DNA from: Pseudomonas sp. dw_358
GTDB lineage: Bacteria > Pseudomonadota > Gammaproteobacteria > Pseudomonadales > Pseudomonadaceae
DNA: 64,000 bases
Reading direction: 5' to 3'
Assembly: GCF_018449655.1 (NCBI RefSeq)
Contig: NZ_JAAVUX010000009.1
Coordinates: 149,371 to 213,370 of the forward strand
A model generated the notes under the pieces. The model saw nothing but the letters and a program-made list of their open reading frames with translations. It made no database searches and had not been told where the DNA came from. The position numbers were made by a program, and so were the translations under genes. Below are positions 50,018 through 58,158 of the stretch, one piece after another. The stretch's first letter is position 1, and each line of letters begins with the position of its first letter.

Positions 50018-50295
50018 GGCCTGGCCATCTCCACGGCCGGCGAGCCATTCTTGCCGACCCCTGCCATACCGAAACGGGAACCTTGGTGGGGGTGGGGTAG
50101 CCGATCCGCGAAAGTGTCGCGACCTAGAGGATTATTGACCTCTGATCGGATAGATTTTGACCCTCAAAGCACCGACCGGTCATACGTCCCGCACCGATAA
50201 AATTACCCCAGCACCGAGCACCTTGTATCCCCTGGTGTATCCCTAACCAAAATACCCCCAATAAAACCGTTTAAAAACAATATATTGATGGACCA
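50018..50295. other. AT-rich non-coding right end of the element
   Basis: No gene is seen. It contains TGTATCCC-type repeats at 50221-50244, then an AT-rich stretch (AAAACCGTTTAAAAACAATATATTGATGG region cut by attR). It is the likely right arm region where integrase and accessory factors bind. Confidence 0.55.
50221..50232 (+). repeat. Candidate integrase arm site, right
   Basis: CCTTGTATCCCC, the exact inverse of 36581-36592, followed by a second, looser copy GGTGTATCCCT at 50234-50244. Inverted placement at both ends matches arm-type sites of tyrosine integrases. Confidence 0.5.
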
Positions 50296-50305
50296 GTTCA
50301 AGGGA

Positions 50306-50350
50306 CTGTGTAGCCACCAAGTACCGGTTTACAGATGTCTACAGCAGTCT
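50306..50350 (+). repeat. attR (45-bp direct repeat)
   Basis: Identical to 36414-36458. Flanking homology (GTTCAAG at 50296-50302 and diverged terminator sequence to 50401) shows that the element had captured a longer piece of a related tRNA-Met locus. Confidence 0.95.
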
Positions 50351-50365
50351 GTGACCCACCTCAAC

Positions 50366-50395
50366 AAAGCCCGCCTTGTGCGGGCTTTGTTGTTT
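50366..50395 (+). terminator. Former tRNA-Met terminator, now after attR
   Basis: AAAGCCCGC/GCGGGCTTT hairpin followed by GTTGTTT. It is the chromosomal terminator displaced by the insertion, a homologue of the copy at 36474. Confidence 0.8.
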
Positions 50396-50513
50396 CTGGC
50401 TTTCGGTGAACGGCCTTTGCATCCCGTCAAAATTATGAAACCTTGCCTCAAAGCCGTGTTCTAGAGCTTTCAACGTGTTCTCATATGCGTCCTTTTGACA
50501 CATGGAGCCCCCG

Positions 50514-51662
50514 ATGCGAAATCTTTCTCTGCTCACAGGATTGGGCATCAGCCTACTCATGTCCGGTGTCGCCGCTCACGCCGCCGGGCTCACTCAGCAA
50601 CGCAGTGATTTCGGCAAATTGACCGATGGCACGCCTATCGAGAAGTACACCCTGAGCAACAGCCACGGGATGCACGTCAGCGTCATCACCTACGGTGCGG
50701 TGCTGCAATCGGTGATCGTGCCGGACAAGCACGGCAAGGCCGACGATGTGCTGCTGGGGTTCGATGACCCGCAGAGCTACCAGAAAAATGCCGATCCGCA
50801 TTTCGGCGCCACCATCGGCCGCTACGGGAACCGCATTGCCAATGGCACCTTCTCGCTGGATGGCCAAGTCTACAAGATTCCGCTGAACGCTGGCCCCAAT
50901 GCCATGCATGGCGGCCCGAAAGGCTTTGATACCCATGTCTGGAAAGCCACACCGACCCAGAGCAAAGGCTCGGTGGGCGTGACCTTGAGCTACGTCAGCC
51001 CCGATGGCGAGATGGGCTTCCCCGGCACCTTGAAGACCGAGGTGACCTACAGCCTCAACGAACGCAACGAGCTGCGCATCCACTACCACGCCACCACCGA
51101 CAAGCCAACCGTGTTGAACCTGACCAACCACGGTTATTACAACCTGGCAGGCGCCGGCAACGGCACGGTGCTCGACCAGGTCGCCACACTGCATGCCAGC
51201 CACTACACGCCGGTGTCGGCCAAGCTGATCCCCACCGGCGAGCTGGCGGCAGTGGCCGGCACGCCGATGGACTTCCTCAAGCCCACGGTCATCGGCACTC
51301 ATATCAAGGATGACAATCAGCAGCTCAAGTATGCGGAGCCGGCCAAGGGCGGTTTCGACTTCAACTATGTGCTGGACACCAAGGGCGACTTGAGCAAAAC
51401 CGCCGTGGAGATCAGCGATCCGGTGTCGGGACGGCATCTGCAGTTGTTCACCACCCAACCGGCGGTGCAGCTCTATACCTCGAACTCGCTGGACGGGACG
51501 ATCACCGGCAAGGGCGGCAAGGTCTATCAGCATTGGGGGGCCGTGGCCCTGGAGGCCGAGCATTTTCCTGACTCGCCTAACCAACCGGCCTTCCCCACCA
51601 CGCGTCTGAACCCAGGCCAGGTGTACGCGCAAACCACGGTACTGAAGTTCAGTCACGACTGA
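50514..51662 (+). CDS. galM: Exported aldose 1-epimerase (galactose mutarotase)
   Basis: 382 residues with a signal peptide (NLSLLTGLGISLLMSGVAAHA-AG). The epimerase fold shows VITYGAVLQSVIVPDKHGK, IGRYGNRIANGTF, catalytic His candidates in NAMHGGPKGFD and LNLTNHGYYNLAG, and Glu in LEAEHFPDSPNQP. It equilibrates sugar anomers in the periplasm. GGAG precedes ATG at 50514. It is the first chromosomal gene right of the element and apparently monocistronic. Confidence 0.9.
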   Translation: MRNLSLLTGLGISLLMSGVAAHAAGLTQQRSDFGKLTDGTPIEKYTLSNSHGMHVSVITYGAVLQSVIVPDKHGKADDVLLGFDDPQSYQKNADPHFGATIGRYGNRIANGTFSLDGQVYKIPLNAGPNAMHGGPKGFDTHVWKATPTQSKGSVGVTLSYVSPDGEMGFPGTLKTEVTYSLNERNELRIHYHATTDKPTVLNLTNHGYYNLAGAGNGTVLDQVATLHASHYTPVSAKLIPTGELAAVAGTPMDFLKPTVIGTHIKDDNQQLKYAEPAKGGFDFNYVLDTKGDLSKTAVEISDPVSGRHLQLFTTQPAVQLYTSNSLDGTITGKGGKVYQHWGAVALEAEHFPDSPNQPAFPTTRLNPGQVYAQTTVLKFSHD

Positions 51663-51772
51663 GCACGGAGAGGCGCGGCGGCTAATTGATCGCCGCGCCT
51701 TGTCGCCGCCGTACAGGGTTATCTAAGCTAATGGCAGGCCTGAGAGCCGAAATCCAATAGCCTGGAGCCATC

Positions 51773-52459
51773 ATGCAAGCTGCCGACCCTGCTTTCTCTG
51801 TTGATGTCGACCCCGGCAACATCAAGATCAATAAGCTCTTCATCACGCCCTTGGCCGAAATCGTTCATCCCGAAGCCGAGACGCTGAACACGGCCTTGAA
51901 AGCCATCATTCAAGCGCGACGCGCGGCTGACCAGAGCGGCCTGCAACGCAGCAACGAAGGCGGCTGGCAATCCACACCCGACTTTGCCGAGTGGGCCGGC
52001 GAGCCCGGGCAGGCGTTGTTGAAATTCGCCATGGCCTTTGCCACCCAACTGACCGCCCAGCACAGCAACGAGCGGGGCCTGTTCGAACCGGAATTCACCT
52101 GGCAATACAACGCCTGGGCCAACGTCAATGAAGCCGGCGCCAGCAATGCCTTGCACGGACATGCAGGCGCGTATTGGTCGGCGGTGTACTGGGTGGACGA
52201 CGGCGGTCGCAGCGACGACCCCAGCGTGGGCGGCGACCTGGAATTTCCCGACCCCCGCGGCATGATTGCATCGGTGTACAACCCGGCCCTGCGCATGCGC
52301 ATCGAGGGTTGTGTCGCCGCCGGCTATAGCAGCACCGTGGCGGCGCGCAGCGGAACCTTGATCATGTTCCCATCGTGGCTGTTGCACTCGGTGCGGCGCT
52401 TTGAGGGCAAGCGGCCGCGGATTTCCATTGCTTTCAATTTCGGCGTGGCGAATCTGTAA
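51773..52459 (+). CDS. TIGR02466-family putative 2OG-Fe(II) oxygenase
   Basis: 228 residues. The core has NALHGHAGAYWSAVYWVDDG (His and acidic ligand candidates), RSGTLIMFPSWLLHSVRRFE with the second His, and RPRISIAFNFGVANL at the end, the pattern of TIGR02466 proteins. The substrate is unknown. The start at 51773 lacks a strong Shine-Dalgarno sequence (GGAGCC). Stand-alone gene. Confidence 0.8.
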   Translation: MQAADPAFSVDVDPGNIKINKLFITPLAEIVHPEAETLNTALKAIIQARRAADQSGLQRSNEGGWQSTPDFAEWAGEPGQALLKFAMAFATQLTAQHSNERGLFEPEFTWQYNAWANVNEAGASNALHGHAGAYWSAVYWVDDGGRSDDPSVGGDLEFPDPRGMIASVYNPALRMRIEGCVAAGYSSTVAARSGTLIMFPSWLLHSVRRFEGKRPRISIAFNFGVANL

Positions 52460-52521
52460 CATTTCGGTCATCTGCGCTTGCTAGCGTCCCCTGATTCAAA
52501 CGTTACCGACAGGACGCCGTG

Positions 52522-54213
52522 ATGACTGGCAAGCGCGAAGACGATCAGCCCCAAGCCCCGACCGAACTACCTGCCAACAGTGACCGGCGGCGCTTCCTCG
52601 GCGGTGTCGCAGTATTGGGCGCCGCGGCCACCCTGGCCGGCCACTCCGGGGCCAGCGAAGCAGCGCCCGCGCAAAAGGAACGCCACCTGACACCCGCCGA
52701 ACTGGACAAGGCGCTGGACGAGCACGTGAAGACGGTGGTGGTGATCTACGCCGAAAACCGCAGCTTCAACAATCTGTTTGCCGACTTCCCCGGCCTGCAA
52801 CAGCCCATGGCGTCGCTCAAGCCCGAGCAATTCCAGCAGCGTGATCGCGATGGCAGCGTACTCAAGAGCCTGCCACCCGCCTGGGGTGGCGTATTGCAGG
52901 CCGGTCCTCAGACCGTCGATGGCGTCACCTACGCGGCCGGCGTGCAATACCAGGAAAACCTGCCCAACGCCCCCTATCCGCTCAGGGGACCGAGCCAGGA
53001 AGACCTGCCCCTGAGCCTGGTGACCCGTGACCTGTGGCACGTGTTCTACCAGAACCAGATGCAGATCAACGGCGGCAAGAATGATCAATTCGTCGCCTGG
53101 GCCGACTCCGGCGGCCTGACCATGGGGTATTACGCCCAGACCCAGTACTCCCTGCGGCTGTGGGACGTCGCCCGGGAGTTCGTCCTGTGTGACAACTTCT
53201 TCCAAGGGGCTTTTGGCGGCTCGTTCCTCAATCACCACTACCTGATTTCAGCGCGCCCCCCCTTCTATCCGGACGCCGCCACTTCGGTGGCCAAGGATCA
53301 GATCGCCCAACTGCAGAGCGACGACCCCGCCGACCCGCGACTCAAACCGCTGGAAAAATCACCGGCCAGCGCCATGACTGGCGCGCCACAATTCGGCCCC
53401 AGCGCCCTGACCCCCGACGGCTATGGGGTCAACACCCTGGCCCCGCCCTACTGGCCAACCTGGATTCGCGACCCTGAGCGCCCAGACTACTCCAAGCCCG
53501 ACCTGCCCAACGTGCTAGTGCCTCAGAGCCATGAACACATCGGCGACAAGCTGTCGAAAAAGCACATCGACTGGGCCTGGTACGCGGGCGCCTGGCAGGC
53601 CACCCTGGACCAGTTCAAGGATTCGGGCGGAATTCCGAAAATCCCCAATTTTCAATATCACCATCAGCCCTTCAACTACTTCAAGCAACAAGGGCCGGAG
53701 AACCCGCAGGAACGCCGGCGGCGCTTGCGCGACGGCGGTCTGGGAGACGAATCGAGCACCAACCACTTCCTGGCCGACGCCCAAGCCGGCAAGTTGCCAG
53801 CGGTGACCTTCTACAAACCCCAGGGCAACCTGAACATGCACGCCGGTTACGCCGATGTGGCCTCGGGGGACCGCCATATCGTTCGCGCGCTCAAGGTGCT
53901 GCAAGCCAGCCCTCAGTGGAAGAACATGGTAGTGGTGGTCACGGTGGACGAGAACGGCGGCTGGTGGGACCACGTGGCCCCGCCAATGGGCGATCGCTGG
54001 GGCCCGGGGACGCGGATACCGGCACTGATCGTATCGCCTTTCGCCCGCAAGGGCAGCGTCGACCACACGGTGTATGACACCGCCTCGATCCTGCGTCTGA
54101 TCACGCGGGTGTTCAAGCTCGAGACCTTGGAGGGTCTCAAGCAGCGCGACGACGCCATGCGCGCCCGTGGCCAGGTGCCCATGGGCGACCTGACTAACGC
54201 ATTGCGGTTCTGA
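52522..54213 (+). CDS. AcpA-like acid phosphatase / phospholipase C-type phosphoesterase
   Basis: 563 residues from ATG at 52522 (GTG at 52519 possible), with AGGA in front. A Tat signal (SDRRRFLGGVAVLGAAATLA) is followed by the phosphoesterase fold: metal/nucleophile region VVVIYAENRSFNNLFADFPG, ISARPPFYPD, KPQGNLNMHAGYADVASGDR and VVVTVDENGGWWDHVAPPMG. It would be folded with metal in the cytoplasm and exported by Tat to the periplasm. Relatives release phosphate from diverse esters. The 3' end overlaps the convergent terC-like gene by 20 bp. Confidence 0.87.
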   Translation: MTGKREDDQPQAPTELPANSDRRRFLGGVAVLGAAATLAGHSGASEAAPAQKERHLTPAELDKALDEHVKTVVVIYAENRSFNNLFADFPGLQQPMASLKPEQFQQRDRDGSVLKSLPPAWGGVLQAGPQTVDGVTYAAGVQYQENLPNAPYPLRGPSQEDLPLSLVTRDLWHVFYQNQMQINGGKNDQFVAWADSGGLTMGYYAQTQYSLRLWDVAREFVLCDNFFQGAFGGSFLNHHYLISARPPFYPDAATSVAKDQIAQLQSDDPADPRLKPLEKSPASAMTGAPQFGPSALTPDGYGVNTLAPPYWPTWIRDPERPDYSKPDLPNVLVPQSHEHIGDKLSKKHIDWAWYAGAWQATLDQFKDSGGIPKIPNFQYHHQPFNYFKQQGPENPQERRRRLRDGGLGDESSTNHFLADAQAGKLPAVTFYKPQGNLNMHAGYADVASGDRHIVRALKVLQASPQWKNMVVVVTVDENGGWWDHVAPPMGDRWGPGTRIPALIVSPFARKGSVDHTVYDTASILRLITRVFKLETLEGLKQRDDAMRARGQVPMGDLTNALRF

Positions 54214-54889
54214 GTCGGCGCGCCCGACGTCGATTCAGCCCCTGCCCGATGCCCAGCACCAGCAGTGCTCCGGCGCTGCTGGCGACGTAGTGGAGCCAGG
54301 CGCCCGACGGCATCCAGTCGTCCAACGCATTGTCGGTGACCGCCATCCCCCCCGCGATCCAGCCGATCAACGCGCCACCCAAGGTTACCAATGCCGGGAA
54401 ACGGTCCATGGCCTTGAGCACCAGCTTGCTGCCCAGCACGATGATGGGAATGCTCACCAACACCCCCACAGCTACCAGATAGAGGTTGCCGCCCCCGGCA
54501 CCGGCGACCGCCAGTACGTTGTCCAGCGACATCACCACATCGGCAACGACAATCGTGCGGATGGCCTGCCACAGATGGCTGCTGGCCTTGATCTCGGTCG
54601 GTGCCTCGTCGTCGTGGATCACCAGCTTGATGCCGACCCATAGCAGCAGGAGGGAACCGGTCAGCTTCAGGTAAGGAAGGTCCAACAAGCGCATGGCAAA
54701 AAACAGCAGGACGATGCGCACTGCAATGGCCCCGGCCATCCCGCCCCAGATGGCCTTGGGCCGCTGGGCGAGCGGCAGACGGCGACAGGCCAGGGCAATT
54801 ACCACGGCATTGTCACCGCCCAGCAGCAGGTCGATGGCGATGATTTGCAGCAAGGCGGTCCAGATGGCCGGATCGGTTAACCAGGGCAT
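54194..54889 (-). CDS. TerC-family (YjbE-type) integral membrane protein
   Basis: 231 residues, about seven helices, with the acidic-in-membrane motifs LLGGDNAVVIALACRRLP near residue 22 and VVADVVMSLDNVLAVAGAGG near 115, which mark TerC proteins. Members export or handle Mn2+ or other metal ions. No riboswitch is seen in the short 71-bp gap upstream. It is convergent and overlapping with the AcpA-like gene. Confidence 0.87.
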   Translation of the reverse strand: MPWLTDPAIWTALLQIIAIDLLLGGDNAVVIALACRRLPLAQRPKAIWGGMAGAIAVRIVLLFFAMRLLDLPYLKLTGSLLLLWVGIKLVIHDDEAPTEIKASSHLWQAIRTIVVADVVMSLDNVLAVAGAGGGNLYLVAVGVLVSIPIIVLGSKLVLKAMDRFPALVTLGGALIGWIAGGMAVTDNALDDWMPSGAWLHYVASSAGALLVLGIGQGLNRRRARRLRTAMR

Positions 54890-54960
54890 GGCGATTCTCG
54901 TAAGGCAAAGGCAGCGCTAAGATGCCCCATTAAACCCATTCGTTCCACTCGGAGAACTGC

Positions 54961-55899
54961 ATGAGCGCCACCGTCCTGGTCCTGGTCGAAGCCGTTAACG
55001 ACTATCTGCCGATTCTCGAACACATGGGCTTTACCTTGATCCGCGCGCCCTCCCCGGCCTTGCGCGCCCAGGCCATTGCCGCGCACGCGGACCAGATAGA
55101 CGCGGTACTGACCCGGGGCCCGCTGGGTTTTTACGCCGAAGAAATGGCCGCCTTGCCCAAGCTGAAGATCATCTGCGTGATCGGCGCCGGCTACGAGCAT
55201 GTCGACCTGGTGGCCGCCAAGACCCATGGCTTGACCGTGACCAACGGTGCCGGGGTCAACGCCTCCTCGGTGGCCGATCACGCCATGGCCCTGCTGCTGG
55301 CGCTGGTGCGTGATATCCCCCGGGCTGACGCCTCGGTACGCCGTGGCGAGTGGGCCAAGATTTCGCGCCCGACCCTGAGCGGCAAACGCCTGGGTATCCT
55401 CGGCCTGGGGGCGGTGGGCGAAGCCATCGCCAAGCGCGGCTCGCTGGGGTTTGACATGTCGGTGAGTTATCACAATCGTCGCCCTCGCGCAGATTTGCCT
55501 TATGCCTACTGCAGCAGCCCGCTGGAATTGGCCAAGGCCAGCGATTTTCTGGTCGTGGCCACGCCGGGCGGGGCGCAGACCCGTCATGTGATCGACGCGC
55601 AGGTATTGGCCGCGCTGGGGCCTGAGGGTTTTGTCGTGAACATCGCCCGGGCCAGCGTGGTGGACACCGTAGCGCTGGTGGAGGCCTTGCAGAACCAGCA
55701 GATCGCCGGTGCCGCACTGGATGTCTTCGATGAGGAACCGCAGGTGCCCGATGCGCTGAAAGCGCTGGACAATGTGGTGCTGACACCCCATGTAGCGGGG
55801 TTGTCGCCGCAAGCCAGTGAAGCCACGGTGCGCATGGTCGGCAACAACCTGACCGCGTTTTTCAGCGGCCAGCCTGTCTTGACCCCTGTGGCGCTTTAA
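54961..55899 (+). CDS. D-2-hydroxyacid dehydrogenase
   Basis: 312 residues of the D-isomer 2-hydroxyacid dehydrogenase family. NAD-binding GKRLGILGLGAVGEAIAKRG near residue 140 and catalytic Arg in NIARASVVDT, Glu in DVFDEEP and His in LTPHVAGLS are all present. It reduces a 2-keto acid such as glyoxylate or hydroxypyruvate; which one is not determinable. GGAGAACTGC precedes the start. Its stop overlaps the convergent sodC stop by 4 nt. Confidence 0.9.
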   Translation: MSATVLVLVEAVNDYLPILEHMGFTLIRAPSPALRAQAIAAHADQIDAVLTRGPLGFYAEEMAALPKLKIICVIGAGYEHVDLVAAKTHGLTVTNGAGVNASSVADHAMALLLALVRDIPRADASVRRGEWAKISRPTLSGKRLGILGLGAVGEAIAKRGSLGFDMSVSYHNRRPRADLPYAYCSSPLELAKASDFLVVATPGGAQTRHVIDAQVLAALGPEGFVVNIARASVVDTVALVEALQNQQIAGAALDVFDEEPQVPDALKALDNVVLTPHVAGLSPQASEATVRMVGNNLTAFFSGQPVLTPVAL

Positions 55900-56417
55900 A
55901 TCACTCCGCACGCCACCCGCGCACCGCCACCGCCCAAGGGCATCGGCATGTCGGAGTGGTTGTCGCCGCCGGCATGCACCATCAGCGCGTGGCCGGTGAT
56001 TTCACTGATTTTCTTGATGCGCGGCGCCAGCACCGGATAGGTGGCGGTGCCGTCGGCGTTGACGTAGATCGCCGGCAGATCGCCCAAGTGACCGTTGCCG
56101 TAAGGGCCAAGGTGCTTGCCGGTTTTCTGCGGGTCAAAATGGCCGCCTGCTGCTTCGGCGGGTGACATTTTGCCGTCTTTCATGGCCGCATCGCAGCTGC
56201 CGTTCTGGTGCACATGGAAACCATGCACACCCGGCGGCAGGGATTTGAGCGCTGGGGTGAACACCAACCCGTATTGGGTTTCCTCGATGGTGACCGTACC
56301 GATAGGTTGCGGCGCACCGCTGGCACTGACCAGGTTGATCGTCACTTCCTTGCTGGCGGCCTGAGCACTGCCCACAACCGCCAACGCCACCAAAGCAAAC
56401 CAGCCATAGGCTCTCAT
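55896..56417 (-). CDS. sodC: Cu/Zn superoxide dismutase, periplasmic
   Basis: 173 residues with a signal peptide (RAYGWFALVALAVVGSAQA-AS). Metal ligands: HGFHVHQNGSC, AGGHFDPQKTGKHLGP, NGHLGDLPAI (acidic), and GHALMVHAGGDNHSDMPMPL near the C-terminus; the disulfide Cys are in NGSCD and RVACGVI. It dismutates periplasmic superoxide. GAGGAAG is 6 bp from the ATG at 56417; a GTG at 56423 is the other option. Confidence 0.92.
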   Translation of the reverse strand: MRAYGWFALVALAVVGSAQAASKEVTINLVSASGAPQPIGTVTIEETQYGLVFTPALKSLPPGVHGFHVHQNGSCDAAMKDGKMSPAEAAGGHFDPQKTGKHLGPYGNGHLGDLPAIYVNADGTATYPVLAPRIKKISEITGHALMVHAGGDNHSDMPMPLGGGGARVACGVI

Positions 56418-56471
56418 TCGCACTTCCTCGCTCTTCGATTGAACAGCAAGGGTAGGCCAATTTCAGCGTGA

Positions 56472-57110
56472 TCAGTCGATGGCGCGCAAACGATACTGTG
56501 GCGGCAGTTGTTCAAAGCCGCTGATGGTGGCGTTGAGGCTCTTCCAGCGACCGTCCTTGATCCCGTAGATGCAACCGTGGATCGACAGGTTCTGCCCGCG
56601 ATGCCAGGCGTTCTGCACGATGCTGGTATGCCCGACGTTGGCCACCTGCTGGATGACGTTCAACTCGCACAGACGGTCCACCCGTTCTTCTTCGGTGGGC
56701 AGCTCGGCCAGTTCGTGACGCTTTTCGTAATACAGATCACGAATCGACCGTAACCAGCCATCGATCAGGCCCAGTTGCCGATCCTGCATCGAAGCGCGCA
56801 CGCCACCGCAGCCATAGTGACCGGTGACGAGGATGTGTTTGACCTTGAGCACGTCCACGGCGTACTGAATCACCGACAGGCAATTGAGGTCGGTGTGCAG
56901 CACCACGTTGGCCACATTGCGGTGGACGAACAGGTCACCGGGTAACATGCCGACGATTTCGTTCGCCGGCACACGGGCATCCGAACAGCCGATCCAGAGG
57001 TATTCCGGGGTCTGTTGGCGCGCCAGCTTGGCGAAGAACTCCGGGTCTTCCTGCTTGATCGCCTCCGCCCAGCGCGCGTTGTTATCAATCAGTTCCTGTA
57101 AATCGTGCAT
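56472..57110 (-). CDS. can: Beta-class carbonic anhydrase
   Basis: 212 residues. Zinc ligands and catalytic dyad are in YLWIGCSDARVPANEIVGM (Cys, Asp, Arg) and ILVTGHYGCGGVRASMQD (His, Cys). The start MHDLQELIDNNARW has GAGG upstream; the frame is open to 57215 but that part is unsupported. It hydrates CO2 in the cytoplasm. Divergent from the acidic-protein gene. Confidence 0.93.
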   Translation of the reverse strand: MHDLQELIDNNARWAEAIKQEDPEFFAKLARQQTPEYLWIGCSDARVPANEIVGMLPGDLFVHRNVANVVLHTDLNCLSVIQYAVDVLKVKHILVTGHYGCGGVRASMQDRQLGLIDGWLRSIRDLYYEKRHELAELPTEEERVDRLCELNVIQQVANVGHTSIVQNAWHRGQNLSIHGCIYGIKDGRWKSLNATISGFEQLPPQYRLRAID

Positions 57111-57238
57111 ATGCTCAGCCTCTTGAAGTTGCGAGGGTATGACTGGCCATTGGTCCGCCGGGTCACAGCGGCGGATTATTGAATCTTTGCTCGGTGCGGC
57201 CGGTCCACCCTTCATGCCCTACAGCAAGGAGACGGATC

Positions 57239-57643
57239 ATGACACAGCCACAACGCCCCATGAATGCACCGCAACCGGAAGAGATCGACGACATTGAGGA
57301 CCGCATGGGCTCGATGGAAGAATTGCACCTGGACGAAGACCAGCCCACTGCGAAAATCGGCGACGAGATGCCCGAGGATGAGCTGGCCCATGACCTGCCG
57401 CCGGAGCGCGTGCGCGAAGCGGGCATGACCGGCGCCTCGACCGACGATCATGAACCGACCGATGATGACATGAGCCCGGAAACGTTGATCCATGAAGACG
57501 GTGCCCGATCGGCCCGTGAAGGAGGCGCCGACGACGCCATGGATGGCGAACTGACCGTAGTGGATGAAGATGACATCGGTGGTGGCAACGGGTTGGACGA
57601 GGCTGAACTGGCCCGGCGCGACCCGCTGGATGGCAAGCGCTGA
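57239..57643 (+). CDS. Acidic, probably disordered Pseudomonas protein
   Basis: 134 residues from ATG 57239 with a strong AGGAGA site. Extremely rich in Asp/Glu (EIDDIEDRMGSMEELHLDED; PTDDDMSPETLIHEDGARSA; DELTVVDEDD-like end), with no hydrophobic core, so it is likely disordered. Proteins of this kind are labelled HPr-related or hypothetical in Pseudomonas; no reaction is shown by the sequence. Confidence 0.7.
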   Translation: MTQPQRPMNAPQPEEIDDIEDRMGSMEELHLDEDQPTAKIGDEMPEDELAHDLPPERVREAGMTGASTDDHEPTDDDMSPETLIHEDGARSAREGGADDAMDGELTVVDEDDIGGGNGLDEAELARRDPLDGKR

Positions 57644-57698
57644 ACCATCCTGCTCCCGAGCAGCAGAGCGGGCTACCCGAGCGCCTGCTCGGGCAGTG

Positions 57699-58151
57699 TT
57701 ACTCGAAAAGTGTACAAGCCATCACGATCGCATCCTCGCGGCCACCCACCACCGGATAGTAATCGCGCCGACGGCCAATCTCGTTGAAGCCGAAGCGTTC
57801 GTAGAGTCGATACGCCGACCGATTGCTGTCGCGCACTTCCAGAAAACATTCCCGGCCGTTCATCGCATAGGCTTCGGTCATCAGGTGCTCCAACAGCTTC
57901 AAGCCCAGCCCGCGGCCCTGGCTCTCCGGCTTGACCGTGATGTTCAACAGATGCGCCTCGTCGATGATGACATTGATCACCCCATGCCCCACCTGCTGGC
58001 TGCCGACGAACATCAGCCAGATGGCGTAGGACTTCATGCCGTCGGCAAAGATACCCCGGGTCCAGGGATGACTGTAGGCCGCGTATTCGATCTTGAGAAC
58101 GGCGTCGAGGTCCGCCTCGGCCATCAAGCGGAAAGTTACTGCATCACTCAT
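57699..58151 (-). CDS. rimI: Ribosomal protein S18 alanine N-acetyltransferase
   Basis: 150 residues, a GNAT-fold enzyme. The acetyl-CoA loop is in LNITVKPESQGRGLGLKLLE, with FLEVRDSNRSAYRLYERFGF and YYPVVGGREDAIVMACTL, the RimI-type C-terminus. It acetylates the N-terminal Ala of S18. It follows the uncharacterised proline-rich gene by 7 bp on the same strand. Confidence 0.9.
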   Translation of the reverse strand: MSDAVTFRLMAEADLDAVLKIEYAAYSHPWTRGIFADGMKSYAIWLMFVGSQQVGHGVINVIIDEAHLLNITVKPESQGRGLGLKLLEHLMTEAYAMNGRECFLEVRDSNRSAYRLYERFGFNEIGRRRDYYPVVGGREDAIVMACTLFE

Positions 58152-58158
58152 TTCGTTT

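Larger units (their letters stand above)
36414..50350 (+). mobile_element. P4-like integrative/satellite element in tRNA-Met
   Basis: A 13.9-kb insertion between identical 45-bp repeats, the left one covering the last 14 bases of tRNA-Met. Contents: P4-type integrase beside attL, AlpA, KilA-N protein, C4-type antisense RNA, Toprim primase, DUF927 helicase, iterons, one tail-hub-like gene, an HGGxSTG gene and unknown cargo. Capsid, portal, terminase and conjugation genes are not seen, so it is not a full prophage or ICE. It could be a phage satellite or a mobilisable replicative element. Base composition is patchy: 38.0-38.9 kb and 48.3-50.3 kb look AT-richer than the core. Confidence 0.88.

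Noticed and set aside
36414..50350. Complete prophage
   Set aside because: No terminase, portal, capsid, lysis or tail set besides one hub-like gene.
36414..50350. Conjugative element (ICE)
   Set aside because: No relaxase, coupling protein or type IV secretion genes are recognisable.
54890..54960. Manganese (yybP-ykoY) riboswitch before the TerC-family gene
   Set aside because: The divergent gap is only 71 bp and shows none of the expected paired elements.
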